55,135 nt of DNA, taken from JAIBJP01 sp035601195 (lineage in GTDB: Bacteria; Actinomycetota; Thermoleophilia; Gaiellales; Gaiellaceae). Positions 34,282 to 41,214 of this stretch are shown one piece after another. The stretch spans positions 1 to 55,135 of the forward strand of contig DATNOU010000159.1 of assembly GCA_035601195.1 (NCBI GenBank). Direction: 5' to 3'. Each line of letters begins with the position of its first letter. The first letter of the stretch is position 1. Position numbers and translations under genes: made by a program. Under the pieces are notes generated by a model. It was not told where the DNA came from. It saw nothing but the letters and a program-made list of their open reading frames with translations, and ran no database searches.

Positions 34282-35081
34282 AATTCGTCCTCCTTGCCGT
34301 CGTCGGCGACACCCCCGTGATCGCCGCCCTCCACAAACCTCCGAAACCGGTTACCCAGGAGCTCGGCCCACCCGCCGGCGAACGCTTCCACGACATCCGG
34401 GGAGACGTCTCCGATGCCGCGGTGCGCGAAGCTCAGTCTCGTGCCTTCCGGGTCGTCCTCGAGTCGGAACTCGGCGACGCCGAACACCACGCCCAGGTGG
34501 AGCGGGCCCGTCAGCTCGAGCAGGCGCTCGGGCTCCACAGCGGTGACGGTCGCGAGCAGCTTGCCGCCGCGTGTCCCCCACTTCTCCCTGAACGGCCCAC
34601 CGAGCCTCGGATCAAGCTCGAGCCCAGTTGCGCGATTCGTCAAATACGGCGGCCCCCACCAGGAGGAAACCTCCTTGGTGAGTGAACGAAAGACGTCCCG
34701 CCGTTTCGCGTTGAGCGTCAGCTCCTGCGCGATGTCGATCGCCAGAGTCACGTCAGAGGGCCTTCGCTCGACGTGCTCCGCTAGCGTCAGAAGCGTGCGC
34801 GCCCACGCACCCGGAAGCTGCCCGACCCACCGCTCCTCGATCCCGACCAGTGGTAGCGCATTGATGTAGTGCCGGCGCTCGCGTCCACGCTTCCGGCTCA
34901 CAACGAGTCCGGCCTCGGCGAGCACCGAGAGATGGCGCATTACGGCGATCCTCGAGATCTCGAACGCCGCGGCCACCTGGCCGGTAGTGGACGGCCCGGC
35001 TCTCAGAAGGTCGAGGATGCGCCTGCGGGACGGATCCGACAAGGCCCTCCACACGAGCGCCGTACCGAAGCCCTCGTCCAT
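34266..35081 (-). CDS. ArsR-type winged helix fused to SRPBCC (AHSA1-like) domain
   Basis: A 271-residue protein. Residues 1-95 are an ArsR-type winged helix: VWRALSDPSRRRILDLLRAG, FEISRIAVMRHLSVLAEAGL and VSRKRGRERRHYINALPL. Residues 110-255 are a START/SRPBCC fold: DIAQELTLNAKRRDVFRSLT, SSWWGPPYLTN, REKWGTRGGKLLATVTAVEP and GGWAELLGNRFRRFVEGG. The fusion suggests that a lipophilic ligand in the SRPBCC pocket controls DNA binding. No metal-site cysteines are seen. ATG at 35081 lies next to an inverted repeat. Confidence 0.88.
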   Translation of the reverse strand: MDEGFGTALVWRALSDPSRRRILDLLRAGPSTTGQVAAAFEISRIAVMRHLSVLAEAGLVVSRKRGRERRHYINALPLVGIEERWVGQLPGAWARTLLTLAEHVERRPSDVTLAIDIAQELTLNAKRRDVFRSLTKEVSSWWGPPYLTNRATGLELDPRLGGPFREKWGTRGGKLLATVTAVEPERLLELTGPLHLGVVFGVAEFRLEDDPEGTRLSFAHRGIGDVSPDVVEAFAGGWAELLGNRFRRFVEGGDHGGVADDGKEDELWRRS

Positions 35082-35086
35082 ACAAC

Positions 35087-35106
35087 ATGTAACCCTAGCA
35101 TTACAT
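35087..35106. promoter_or_regulatory. Operator-like inverted repeat at ArsR-SRPBCC gene
   Basis: ATGTAA and TTACAT form a perfect 6-bp inverted repeat with an 8-base centre, starting 6 bases upstream of the start codon. It fits autorepression by the ArsR-type protein. Confidence 0.55.
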
Positions 35107-35246
35107 ATTGACGGATTCACGGTCAAGCGTGATCCGCGTGCGTCCTGTGTGGTGCCCACCGCCGCGGCGGCTAGATATGGGACCACAGGCCTGTGAAACG
35201 CGCCCCTCCCCGAGGAGCGCCACGTCCGAGCGAGCTGCCGGCCGCT

Positions 35247-35462
35247 TTATGCCGATCTGCGATTGACCCTGGGTCTGCGTAGCGCGCGGGCGGCCGCCTT
35301 CTCGTAGTCGTCGAAGGCGAGCGGTCGGTCCTCGTACACCGCGCCCCTGCTGTCCTCGTCGGTCATGATCTCGGCGACGGTGCGGGCGTCGGGCTCGATG
35401 TCGAACGCGCGGCACATGTCGATCGTGCGCTCGACGCGTCGACGGATGGCGAGGTCATCCAT
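35247..35462 (-). CDS. Small helical protein of unknown function
   Basis: A 71-residue protein: DLAIRRRVERTIDMCRAFDI, DARTVAEIMTDEDSRGAVYE and AFDDYEKAAARALRRPRVN. GGAGGAGAAG lies just upstream of ATG 35462. All-helical and soluble; no family recognised. A longer frame to 35720 crosses terminator-like hairpins and is rejected. Confidence 0.65.
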   Translation of the reverse strand: MDDLAIRRRVERTIDMCRAFDIEPDARTVAEIMTDEDSRGAVYEDRPLAFDDYEKAAARALRRPRVNRRSA

Positions 35463-35551
35463 CGGCTTCTCCTCCGGTCGGGGGCGCGCACATCCTCTAC
35501 CTCCTCGCGTGCGCTGTCCAGGGGGGCAACAGGATCCACTGCGAGCAAAAG

Positions 35552-35591
35552 AAAAGGCCGCCCGGTGAGACTCCGCAAGGACGGCCCTTTT
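35552..35591. terminator. Bidirectional terminator-like hairpin
   Basis: AAAAGGCCG pairs with CGGCCCTTTT, leaving one bulged base, around a 22-base loop. The flanking A-run and T-run allow termination on both strands. Confidence 0.55.
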
Positions 35592-35639
35592 GCCGCATCC
35601 CTCTCCGCTTCCAGTAATGCCCTCGGCGGGTCCATAAGA

Positions 35640-35667
35640 AACGGCCAGCCCGCTGAGACTGGCCGTT
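35640..35667. terminator. Second hairpin in the same interval
   Basis: AACGGCCAG and CTGGCCGTT form a perfect 9-bp stem around a 10-base loop. Its loop shares TGAGACT with the first hairpin, so the two may be duplicates. Confidence 0.5.
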
Positions 35668-35751
35668 CCCGCCGTCGGGTCCGTGACTGGTGGGACGGAC
35701 CCTCGCTCCAACGCGCCCATCCTACGAGCGCGGCTGCGTTACTCCAAACCC

Positions 35752-36021
35752 TTAGGTGGGCGAGTCTGCGCGTCCCTCGCTGACGATCCGCGCATAAGAG
35801 CCGGGATGCATCGCCTGCCACGTCTTGAGGTAAATGTCGATCTCTCGCTGCGCCTGCTCGGCGCTCGGTGCGCGGGGCATGGCGACATCAAGGGTCGCCT
35901 CACCCACCTTCCGCACGCGACATTCAGCCGCTTCAAGAAAGTCCGTGAGGTCGCCCAGCAGAACCGCGTCAGAGATTCGTACCCGCATGGCCGCAAGAAC
36001 GCCTGGTGCGGTTATCGCCAC
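35752..36021 (-). CDS. Small protein, paralog of the one at 36779
   Basis: An 89-residue protein: VRISDAVLLGDLTDFLEAAE, CRVRKVGEATLDVAMPRAPS and QREIDIYLKTWQAMHPGSYA. Its pattern (V-R-[IL]-x-[SD]-x-x-L, then a REIDIYLKTWQAMHP-like tail) is repeated in the protein at 36779 (LELDLYLRVWEALHPD). GTG at 36021 has GGAAAGG upstream; ATG at 35988 is an alternative. An alpha/beta ferredoxin-like shape is likely. Function unknown. Confidence 0.72.
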   Translation of the reverse strand: MAITAPGVLAAMRVRISDAVLLGDLTDFLEAAECRVRKVGEATLDVAMPRAPSAEQAQREIDIYLKTWQAMHPGSYARIVSEGRADSPT

Positions 36022-36177
36022 ATCTCTTCCTTTCCCGCAGACCAGGACGAGGTAACCGCGGACTTATTTCGTCAAACCCTCCTCGGGACCAAGGGTTGCA
36101 GTTCGCTCATCAGTGTCAAGTTTGAAGCCTTCCGCACATCTATCCGCGTGACGAGGGAAGCCAGACGCCCGCGCAAA

Positions 36178-36204
36178 GGGAGCGCCTCCGGCAGAGGCGC
36201 TCCC
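36178..36204 (-). terminator. Terminator of secreted-protein gene
   Basis: GGGAGCGCCTC and GAGGCGCTCCC form a perfect 11-bp stem with a 5-base loop. On the minus strand it is followed by TTTG, 25 bases beyond the stop of the gene at 36229. Confidence 0.7.
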
Positions 36205-36228
36205 CCCACGCTTCGATGCTTCGCGGGC

Positions 36229-36627
36229 TTAGGAGGCCGGCGTGAAGAACCCGGTGACGGTTCCGAAGAGATGGAAGCTGCCCTCCGGGAACGTCTGCGT
36301 GAAGTCGATGCTGCAGGTCGTCACGTCCCCGTGCACGTTGTGCTTGGCGGACGTATCCGTCTCACTCTCCGTCGGGCCGCCCGTGGGCGTGAATTCGAAG
36401 GTGAGATCAAACGCCTCGGGGATGAACATCGACGTGCTTCCGACCACGTGAGCAGGCGTGAACTCGCCGTTGCCGTTCACGACGACCTCATAAGCCTGCC
36501 CGTTGTCGCAGCTCGCAGGAATCACCTGGGCGTTCTTCGCGTTGCTCGGATCCGCGAGGGCGCCCTGGGCGAGCGCTAGCGCTCCGATCATTGCGATGGC
36601 AATGATGATGCCGCAGTGTTTCAGCAA
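36229..36627 (-). CDS. Small secreted protein of unknown function
   Basis: A 132-residue product with signal peptide CGIIIAIAMIGALALAQGAL ending ALA. The mature body is beta-rich: CDNGQAYEVVVNGNGEF, FIPEAFDLTFEFTPTGGP and VTTCSIDFTQTFPEGSFHLF, with two cysteines. TTG at 36627 is chosen because GGGGAG lies 8 bases upstream. It parallels the secreted protein at 23823 in layout. A strong hairpin terminator follows. No function is assigned. Confidence 0.75.
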   Translation of the reverse strand: MLKHCGIIIAIAMIGALALAQGALADPSNAKNAQVIPASCDNGQAYEVVVNGNGEFTPAHVVGSTSMFIPEAFDLTFEFTPTGGPTESETDTSAKHNVHGDVTTCSIDFTQTFPEGSFHLFGTVTGFFTPAS

Positions 36628-36778
36628 GAGAACCACTCCCCTAAGTAGGAATCTCGGCCGCAGGCGAGGGTAGTCCGCCCTGCCCTCGACGTCAAAGGGG
36701 AACCGACTGCGCCGCTTGGCCGCTTGGCCCTTTTGTCCGAGGCCCCGGCCAGTCGGTGCGCTCGGAATGGCGAGCGCG

Positions 36779-37021
36779 TCAGTCCTCTCGAAGCACCTCA
36801 ACGGGGGCGTCCGGGTGAAGTGCCTCCCAGACGCGCAGGTACAGATCGAGCTCCAGGCGCCCCTGGCGGTCGTCGAGCACGTTGAGAATGGCGACCTCGA
36901 CGACGTCATCCTCGACTAGCTCCGCCTGCGAGTCGCGCTTGCGAAAAAAGAAGAGCAGGTCGTCGACGAGCGCAGGGTCGCTCAGTCGCAGTCGTACCGT
37001 GAGGTGCCGCACGTCCTCCAT
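36779..37021 (-). CDS. Small protein, paralog of the one at 35752
   Basis: About 80 residues: DVRHLTVRLRLSDPALVDDL, LFFFRKRDSQAELVEDDVVE and RLELDLYLRVWEALHPDAPV. The start is uncertain; ATG at 37021 matches where the paralog begins, and longer starts up to 37099 are open. Shared tail and strand pattern with 35752 suggest a common small alpha/beta family. Function unknown. Confidence 0.7.
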   Translation of the reverse strand: MEDVRHLTVRLRLSDPALVDDLLFFFRKRDSQAELVEDDVVEVAILNVLDDRQGRLELDLYLRVWEALHPDAPVEVLRED

Positions 37022-37218
37022 CCTGGGCGCGCTCGCCGCGAGCGCTCCCAACCTCACGATCGAGGATCGGTGGCGGGCTGTCATCCCTCGAACGGTCAAC
37101 TCGATCTGTCGCGAGGTCCCGCGCGTCTCCGGCCGCTATCGACGCGGCTCTATGCATTCACCAGGGCCTGTTCCAGGTCCGCGAGCGAACCTTCCTTGGC
37201 GCTGGGTACGGTTCGAGC

Positions 37219-38232
37219 TTGGCAACGGACGCGCAGGTTCTTGACATCGCCGGGCGCCGGATCGCGGTTACGAACCCGGACAAGGTCTTCTTCCCGGAGC
37301 GCGGGGAGACGAAGCTCGACCTGATCCGGTATTACCTCGCTGTCGCAGAGCCGTTGCTGCGCGCCGCGGGCGGGCGGCCTACCCTCATGCAGCGGTTCCC
37401 CCACGGCGCGCAAGGCGGCTCGTTCTTCCAGAAGCGCGTTCCCAACAGTGCGCCGGAGTGGTTGCAGACGACGATCGTCAGTACGCCGAATGGAACGACC
37501 TCCCGTGCGCTGGTGCTCGTCGATATGGCCCACGTCGTCTGGGCGGTGAACCTCGCGTGCCTCGGGTTTCACGTTTGGCCTTATCAGCGAGACCGCCCGG
37601 AGGCGGCTGACGAGCTACGCCTCGACCTCGACCCGCAGCCCGGCGTCGGGTTCGACGAGGTGCGCGCGGCCGCGATCGAGGTCCACGGATTGCTGGACGA
37701 GCTCGGAATCGTCGGTTACCCGAAGACCACAGGAAACCGTGGTCTCCACGTCTACGTCCGGCTTGAGCCGCGATGGGATTCCTACCAAGTGCGGGCCGCA
37801 GCAGTTGCAGCCGCCCGCGAGCTCGAGCGCCGCCGCCCAGAGCTGATCACATCGGCATGGTGGAAAGAGGAGCGGGGCCGCCGCATCTTCATCGACTACA
37901 ACCAGAACGCCCCACACAAGACCGTCTTCGGTGCCTGGTCGGTGCGCGCCCGTCCCGGCGCCCAGGTCTCGACACCGGTTACCTGGGACGAGATCGACAC
38001 ACTGCATCCCGACGACCTGACGATTGCGAGCGTCCCCGAGCGACACGCCGCGCGCGGTGACCCGTGGGGGCAAATGGGCGAGCGGCCCCAGTCGCTCGAG
38101 CCGCTGCTCGAACTCCATGAGCGTGACCGGGCCACGGGTCTCAAGGACGCTCCGTGGCCCCCTGTCTACCCGAAACAGCCTGATGAACCTCCCCGGGTCG
38201 CCCCCAGCCGGGCGCGTCAGGACGCTACGTAA
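37219..38232 (+). CDS. ligD: LigD-type polymerase/primase domain protein (NHEJ)
   Basis: A 337-residue stand-alone polymerase domain of the archaeo-eukaryotic primase superfamily. NPDKVFFPERGETKLDLIRY opens the domain; ELRLDLDPQPGVGFDEV carries the catalytic Asp-x-Asp; KTTGNRGLHVYVRLEP is the nucleotide-binding turn and IFIDYNQNAPHKTVFGAWSV completes the active site. No ligase or nuclease domain is fused, as in split actinobacterial systems. It fills gaps with ribo- or deoxynucleotides at double-strand breaks. TTG at 37219 is used. A second, related gene begins at 54898. No Ku gene lies in the window. Confidence 0.9.
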   Translation: MATDAQVLDIAGRRIAVTNPDKVFFPERGETKLDLIRYYLAVAEPLLRAAGGRPTLMQRFPHGAQGGSFFQKRVPNSAPEWLQTTIVSTPNGTTSRALVLVDMAHVVWAVNLACLGFHVWPYQRDRPEAADELRLDLDPQPGVGFDEVRAAAIEVHGLLDELGIVGYPKTTGNRGLHVYVRLEPRWDSYQVRAAAVAAARELERRRPELITSAWWKEERGRRIFIDYNQNAPHKTVFGAWSVRARPGAQVSTPVTWDEIDTLHPDDLTIASVPERHAARGDPWGQMGERPQSLEPLLELHERDRATGLKDAPWPPVYPKQPDEPPRVAPSRARQDAT

Positions 38233-38392
38233 CCCGCTGAAGGAGTGTTTTCACCCGACGTCGGGACCCTGGAACGCAGGGCGTCCGCATGCCAGCAGGC
38301 AAACGCTTGTTGATCGTCCAAGTGTTGGGGCAGCTCGAGCCGCTATCCGAAGGTGGCGGGCGTGTCGATTTCGCGGTCGCTCGTTCGACAAG

Positions 38393-38413
38393 TAGTAGGT
38401 AGTAGGTAGTAGG
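38393..38413 (+). repeat. Tandem heptamer (TAGTAGG) x3 in leader of DGPF gene
   Basis: Three exact tandem copies of TAGTAGG, flanked by partial copies, lie 28 bases upstream of the YCII/DGPF start. They could be slippage-prone or a protein-binding array. Confidence 0.7.
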
Positions 38414-38441
38414 TAAAACCAACTAACCAAGGAGCAAGGCA

Positions 38442-38861
38442 ATGAGAGTCATGGTGCTGGTCAAGGCGAGCCCGGAGTCCGAGGCGGGGGAGATGCCCTC
38501 GACCGAGGTTCTGGCGGAGATGGGCAAGTACAACGAGGAGCTGGTAAAGGCAGGCGTCATGCTTGCTGGTGAGGGCATCGCCCCCACCGCGCGCGGGAAG
38601 CGGGTCCAGTTCAACGGTCCGACCGAGCGACGCGTCATCGACGGGCCGTTCACCGAGACGAAGGAGCTAATCGCCGGTTACTGGCTTTGGCAAGTCAAGT
38701 CGATGGACGAGGCCGTTGAATGGCTGAAGCGCGCACCGTTCCAGGAGGGCGTGATCGAGATCCGGCCGGTTCTCGAAGAAGAGGACTTCGGCGAGGAGTT
38801 CACTCCGGAGCTGCGCGACCAGGAGCGGCGCATCCGCGAGCAGACGGAGCAGAACAAGTAG
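38442..38861 (+). CDS. YCII-related (DGPF) protein
   Basis: A 139-residue protein: MRVMVLVKASPESEAGEMPS, KYNEELVKAGVMLAGEGIAP and the family signature VIDGPFTETKELIAGYWLW, then VEWLKRAPFQEGVIEIRPV. The acidic C-terminal tail is extra. DGPF proteins are routinely encoded beside ECF42-type sigma factors, as here (next gene 4 bases on). Their biochemical role is still unclear; a regulatory or dioxygenase-like role has been suggested. CAAGGAG upstream supports the start. Confidence 0.93.
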   Translation: MRVMVLVKASPESEAGEMPSTEVLAEMGKYNEELVKAGVMLAGEGIAPTARGKRVQFNGPTERRVIDGPFTETKELIAGYWLWQVKSMDEAVEWLKRAPFQEGVIEIRPVLEEEDFGEEFTPELRDQERRIREQTEQNK

Positions 38862-38865
38862 GGCC

Positions 38866-40134
38866 GTGCCCGAGGCCGACGTCAAGCGCACGATCGACGC
38901 AATCTGGCGTATCGAGTCCGCGAGGCTTATCGCCGGGCTGGCGCGGATCGTGCGCGACGTCGGACTCGCCGAGGACCTGGCCCAAGAGGCATTTGTGGCC
39001 GCGCTCGAGCAGTGGCCCGAATCCGGCGTCCCGGAGCGGCCCGGCGCCTGGCTCATGGCCACCGCTAAACACCGCGCCTTCGACAGGCTGCGGAGGGCAA
39101 GGCTGCACGAACGCAAGATGGCGGACCTCCTGCGCGAGCTCGAGCGAAGCTGCGCATCGAACCCGGCCGATCCGGCGGCGGACACCATCGACGACGATCT
39201 GCTGCGGCTGATATTCATGACGTGCCATCCCGTTCTCTCGGCCGATGCTCGGGTGGCGCTGACGCTGCGGCTCCTCGGCGGGCTGACCACTGCTGAGATC
39301 GCACGGGCCTATCTCGTCGCCGAATCGACTATCGCCCAACGGATCGTGCGCGGCAAAAAGACGCTGACCGCGGCGCACGTGCCGTTCCAGGTGCCGAACA
39401 ACGACGAGCTGCCGGAGCGACTCGGATCGGTTCTCGAGGCCATCTACCTCATCTTCAACGAGGGCTATTCGCCGACGGCGGGCGACTCGTGGGTGCGGAC
39501 CGAGCTCCTGGAGGAGGCGCTTCGACTTGGCCGCATCCTGGCCGGACTGATGCCGCAGGAATCGGAGGTTCACGGCCTCGTCGCGCTCATGGAGCTCCAG
39601 GCGTCGCGGTCGCGCGCGCGGGTCGGGCCGCGGGGTGAGCCGGTACTGCTGAACGACCAGGACCGCTCGCGGTGGGACTACGTCCTCGTGACACGAGGTC
39701 TTGCCGCTCTCGACCGAGCCACGACCCTGAAGGCCCCACTCGAGCCGTACACGCTGCAGGCAGCGATCGCCGCCTGTCACGCGCGTGCCCGCGCCCCGGA
39801 CGACACCGACTGGAAACAAATCGTCGCTCTCTACGACGCGCTGGCGCAGGTCATGCCCTCGCCCGTGGTCGAGTTGAATCGCGCAGTGGCCGTGTCCATG
39901 GCCTTCGGCCCCGAGGCTGGACTCGAGCTCGTCGACGCACTCGCTGACGAGTCGGCGCTGCGGGATTACCACCTTCTACCTAGCGTCCGCGGCGATCTGC
40001 TCGCGAAGCTGGGGCGCAGCCGAGAGGCACGTCGCGAGTTCGATCAGGCGGCAGCGCTGGCGACCAACGTGCAAGTGCGCAAGCTGCTTCGCGAGCGTGC
40101 CAGCCGTGCCGTCCGAGAGAAGACGGGACTCTGA
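38866..40134 (+). CDS. ECF42-type sigma factor with C-terminal TPR-like domain
   Basis: A 422-residue protein. Residues 1-180 hold sigma regions 2 and 4 (AEDLAQEAFVAALEQWPESG; LTTAEIARAYLVAESTIAQR). Residues 190-420 are a helical extension with EAIYLIFNEGYSPTAGDSWV, QASRSRARVGPRGEPVLLND, the DUF6596 signature, and TPR-like helices near PVVELNRAVAVSMAFGPEAG. ECF42 factors have no anti-sigma factor; the extension takes part in control. GTG at 38866 lies 4 bases after the DGPF stop, so one transcript. Confidence 0.92.
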   Translation: MPEADVKRTIDAIWRIESARLIAGLARIVRDVGLAEDLAQEAFVAALEQWPESGVPERPGAWLMATAKHRAFDRLRRARLHERKMADLLRELERSCASNPADPAADTIDDDLLRLIFMTCHPVLSADARVALTLRLLGGLTTAEIARAYLVAESTIAQRIVRGKKTLTAAHVPFQVPNNDELPERLGSVLEAIYLIFNEGYSPTAGDSWVRTELLEEALRLGRILAGLMPQESEVHGLVALMELQASRSRARVGPRGEPVLLNDQDRSRWDYVLVTRGLAALDRATTLKAPLEPYTLQAAIAACHARARAPDDTDWKQIVALYDALAQVMPSPVVELNRAVAVSMAFGPEAGLELVDALADESALRDYHLLPSVRGDLLAKLGRSREARREFDQAAALATNVQVRKLLRERASRAVREKTGL

Positions 40135-40156
40135 GCAATCCACGAAAGGCGTTCCG

Positions 40157-40240
40157 ATGACGAAGGTTCTCGCAGGGATCACGATGTCCGTCGATGGGTA
40201 CATCACCGGGCCCAATGATGGCCCGGGGAAGGATTTCGCG
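40157..40240 (+). pseudogene. 5' remnant of a DHFR/RibD-C-like gene
   Basis: MTKVLAGITMSVDGYITGPN followed by DGPGK is the typical start of this family (compare the gene at 716), but family similarity ends after about 28 residues. The frame then runs into tRNA fragment copy 3. The rest of the gene is missing, presumably through the event that left the tRNA fragment. Confidence 0.7.
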
Positions 40241-40349
40241 GCCCAAGCGGCTGAACTTGTGTCAAAACGTGTCATCCAAGCGAGCGCCGGTGAATTTGGC
40301 CAAGCTCAGAAAGGACGAAAAAGGTCCGATTTACTGAGCCCTTTCCTGA

Positions 40350-40402
40350 TGGAGCTAGCCGGACTCGAACCGGCGACCTCCTGGGTGCGATCCAGCTGCT
40401 CT
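40350..40402 (-). repeat. tRNA-Ala(CGC) 3'-fragment, copy 3
   Basis: On the minus strand: AGAGCAGCTGGATCGCACC, CAGGAGGTC, GCCGGTTCGAGTCCGGC (perfect T-arm) and TAGCTCCA. The end of a D-arm (GAGC) may also remain. No matching 5' acceptor strand (GGAGCTA) is found upstream, so it is not a full tRNA. Confidence 0.78.
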
Positions 40403-40455
40403 TCTGGGCGAGAACTGCGGGATTTGCAGCGCGGTTCGGGAGAGCACCTGGAGTG

Positions 40456-40473
40456 CGCAACATCTCCCGCAAC
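40456..40473. repeat. Short direct repeat beside tRNA fragment copy 3
   Basis: CGCAAC-ATCTCC-CGCAAC: two CGCAAC units spaced 12 bases apart, 53 bases from the tRNA fragment. The surrounding 40 bases are clearly alike between copies 2 and 3. Confidence 0.55.
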
Positions 40474-40563
40474 TCTTCTGCATGCGACTTGCAGAGCGAT
40501 CGTTGCTTGTGCCGACAACGCGCTAGGGCAGGTGAAACCACGCATTCGATCCCGAGAGGCGCC

Positions 40564-41214
40564 CTACGCGTCCATCCGCAGGTAGGCGAGTACGGCGAGT
40601 ACGCGGCGGTGCGAGTCGGGGTTCGTGTTGAGGTGGAGCTTGAGAAAGACCTGCTTTACGTGTGCCTCGACGGTTCGCTCGGTCACGAAGAGGCGTCCGG
40701 CGATCGCCTTGTTCGAGAGGCCTTCCGCGAGAAGCCCTAGAACTTCTCGCTCGCGCTCGGTCAGGTCGGTGAGCGGGTCTTCTCGGCGGCGGCGACCGAC
40801 GAGGCGTGAGACGATCGTCGGATCGATCACGGTCTCGCCGTCGGTGATGCGGCGAAGGGCATCGACGAGGATCGCGACATCGAAGACTCGCTCCTTGAGC
40901 AGGTAGCCGACCCTCTCGGGGTGTTCCTCCAGCAGACGCATGGCGTAATTCGGCTCGACGTATTGCGAGAGGACGAGTACTCCGATGGCAGGGTGCTCCG
41001 CTCGGATTGCCTGGGCGGCGACGAGGCCCTCGTCCGTGTGCGTGGGCGGCATCCGGATGTCGACGATCGCCGCGTCGGGCCGTGCGAGACGCACGTGGCG
41101 GAGCAGCCCCTCGGCGTCCTCGGCCTCGGCGACGACATCGATGTCTGCGTCCCGCAGAAGACGGACGATTCCCTGCCGGGTGAGCATGACGTCGTCCGCG
41201 ACGACTACGCGCAT
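40564..41214 (-). CDS. NarL/FixJ-family response regulator (RR1)
   Basis: A 216-residue regulator. The receiver (1-120) has the acidic pair VVADD, the phosphorylated Asp in IVDIRMPP (D52) and the Lys of YLLKERV. The output domain (150-212) is a LuxR-type helix-turn-helix: LTEREREVLGLLAEGLSNKA and VTERTVEAHVKQVFLKLHLN. It overlaps the preceding kinase gene by 10 bases and should be its partner. The pseudogene at 19230 is a paralog. Confidence 0.94.
   Translation of the reverse strand: MRVVVADDVMLTRQGIVRLLRDADIDVVAEAEDAEGLLRHVRLARPDAAIVDIRMPPTHTDEGLVAAQAIRAEHPAIGVLVLSQYVEPNYAMRLLEEHPERVGYLLKERVFDVAILVDALRRITDGETVIDPTIVSRLVGRRRREDPLTDLTEREREVLGLLAEGLSNKAIAGRLFVTERTVEAHVKQVFLKLHLNTNPDSHRRVLAVLAYLRMDA

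Noticed and set aside
40350..40410. Plus-strand frames reading MELAGLEPATSWVR across tRNA fragments (also at 48099 and elsewhere)
   Set aside because: They are the reverse strand of the tRNA T-arm and anticodon arm; the recurring peptide comes from the repeated tRNA fragment, not from a protein family.
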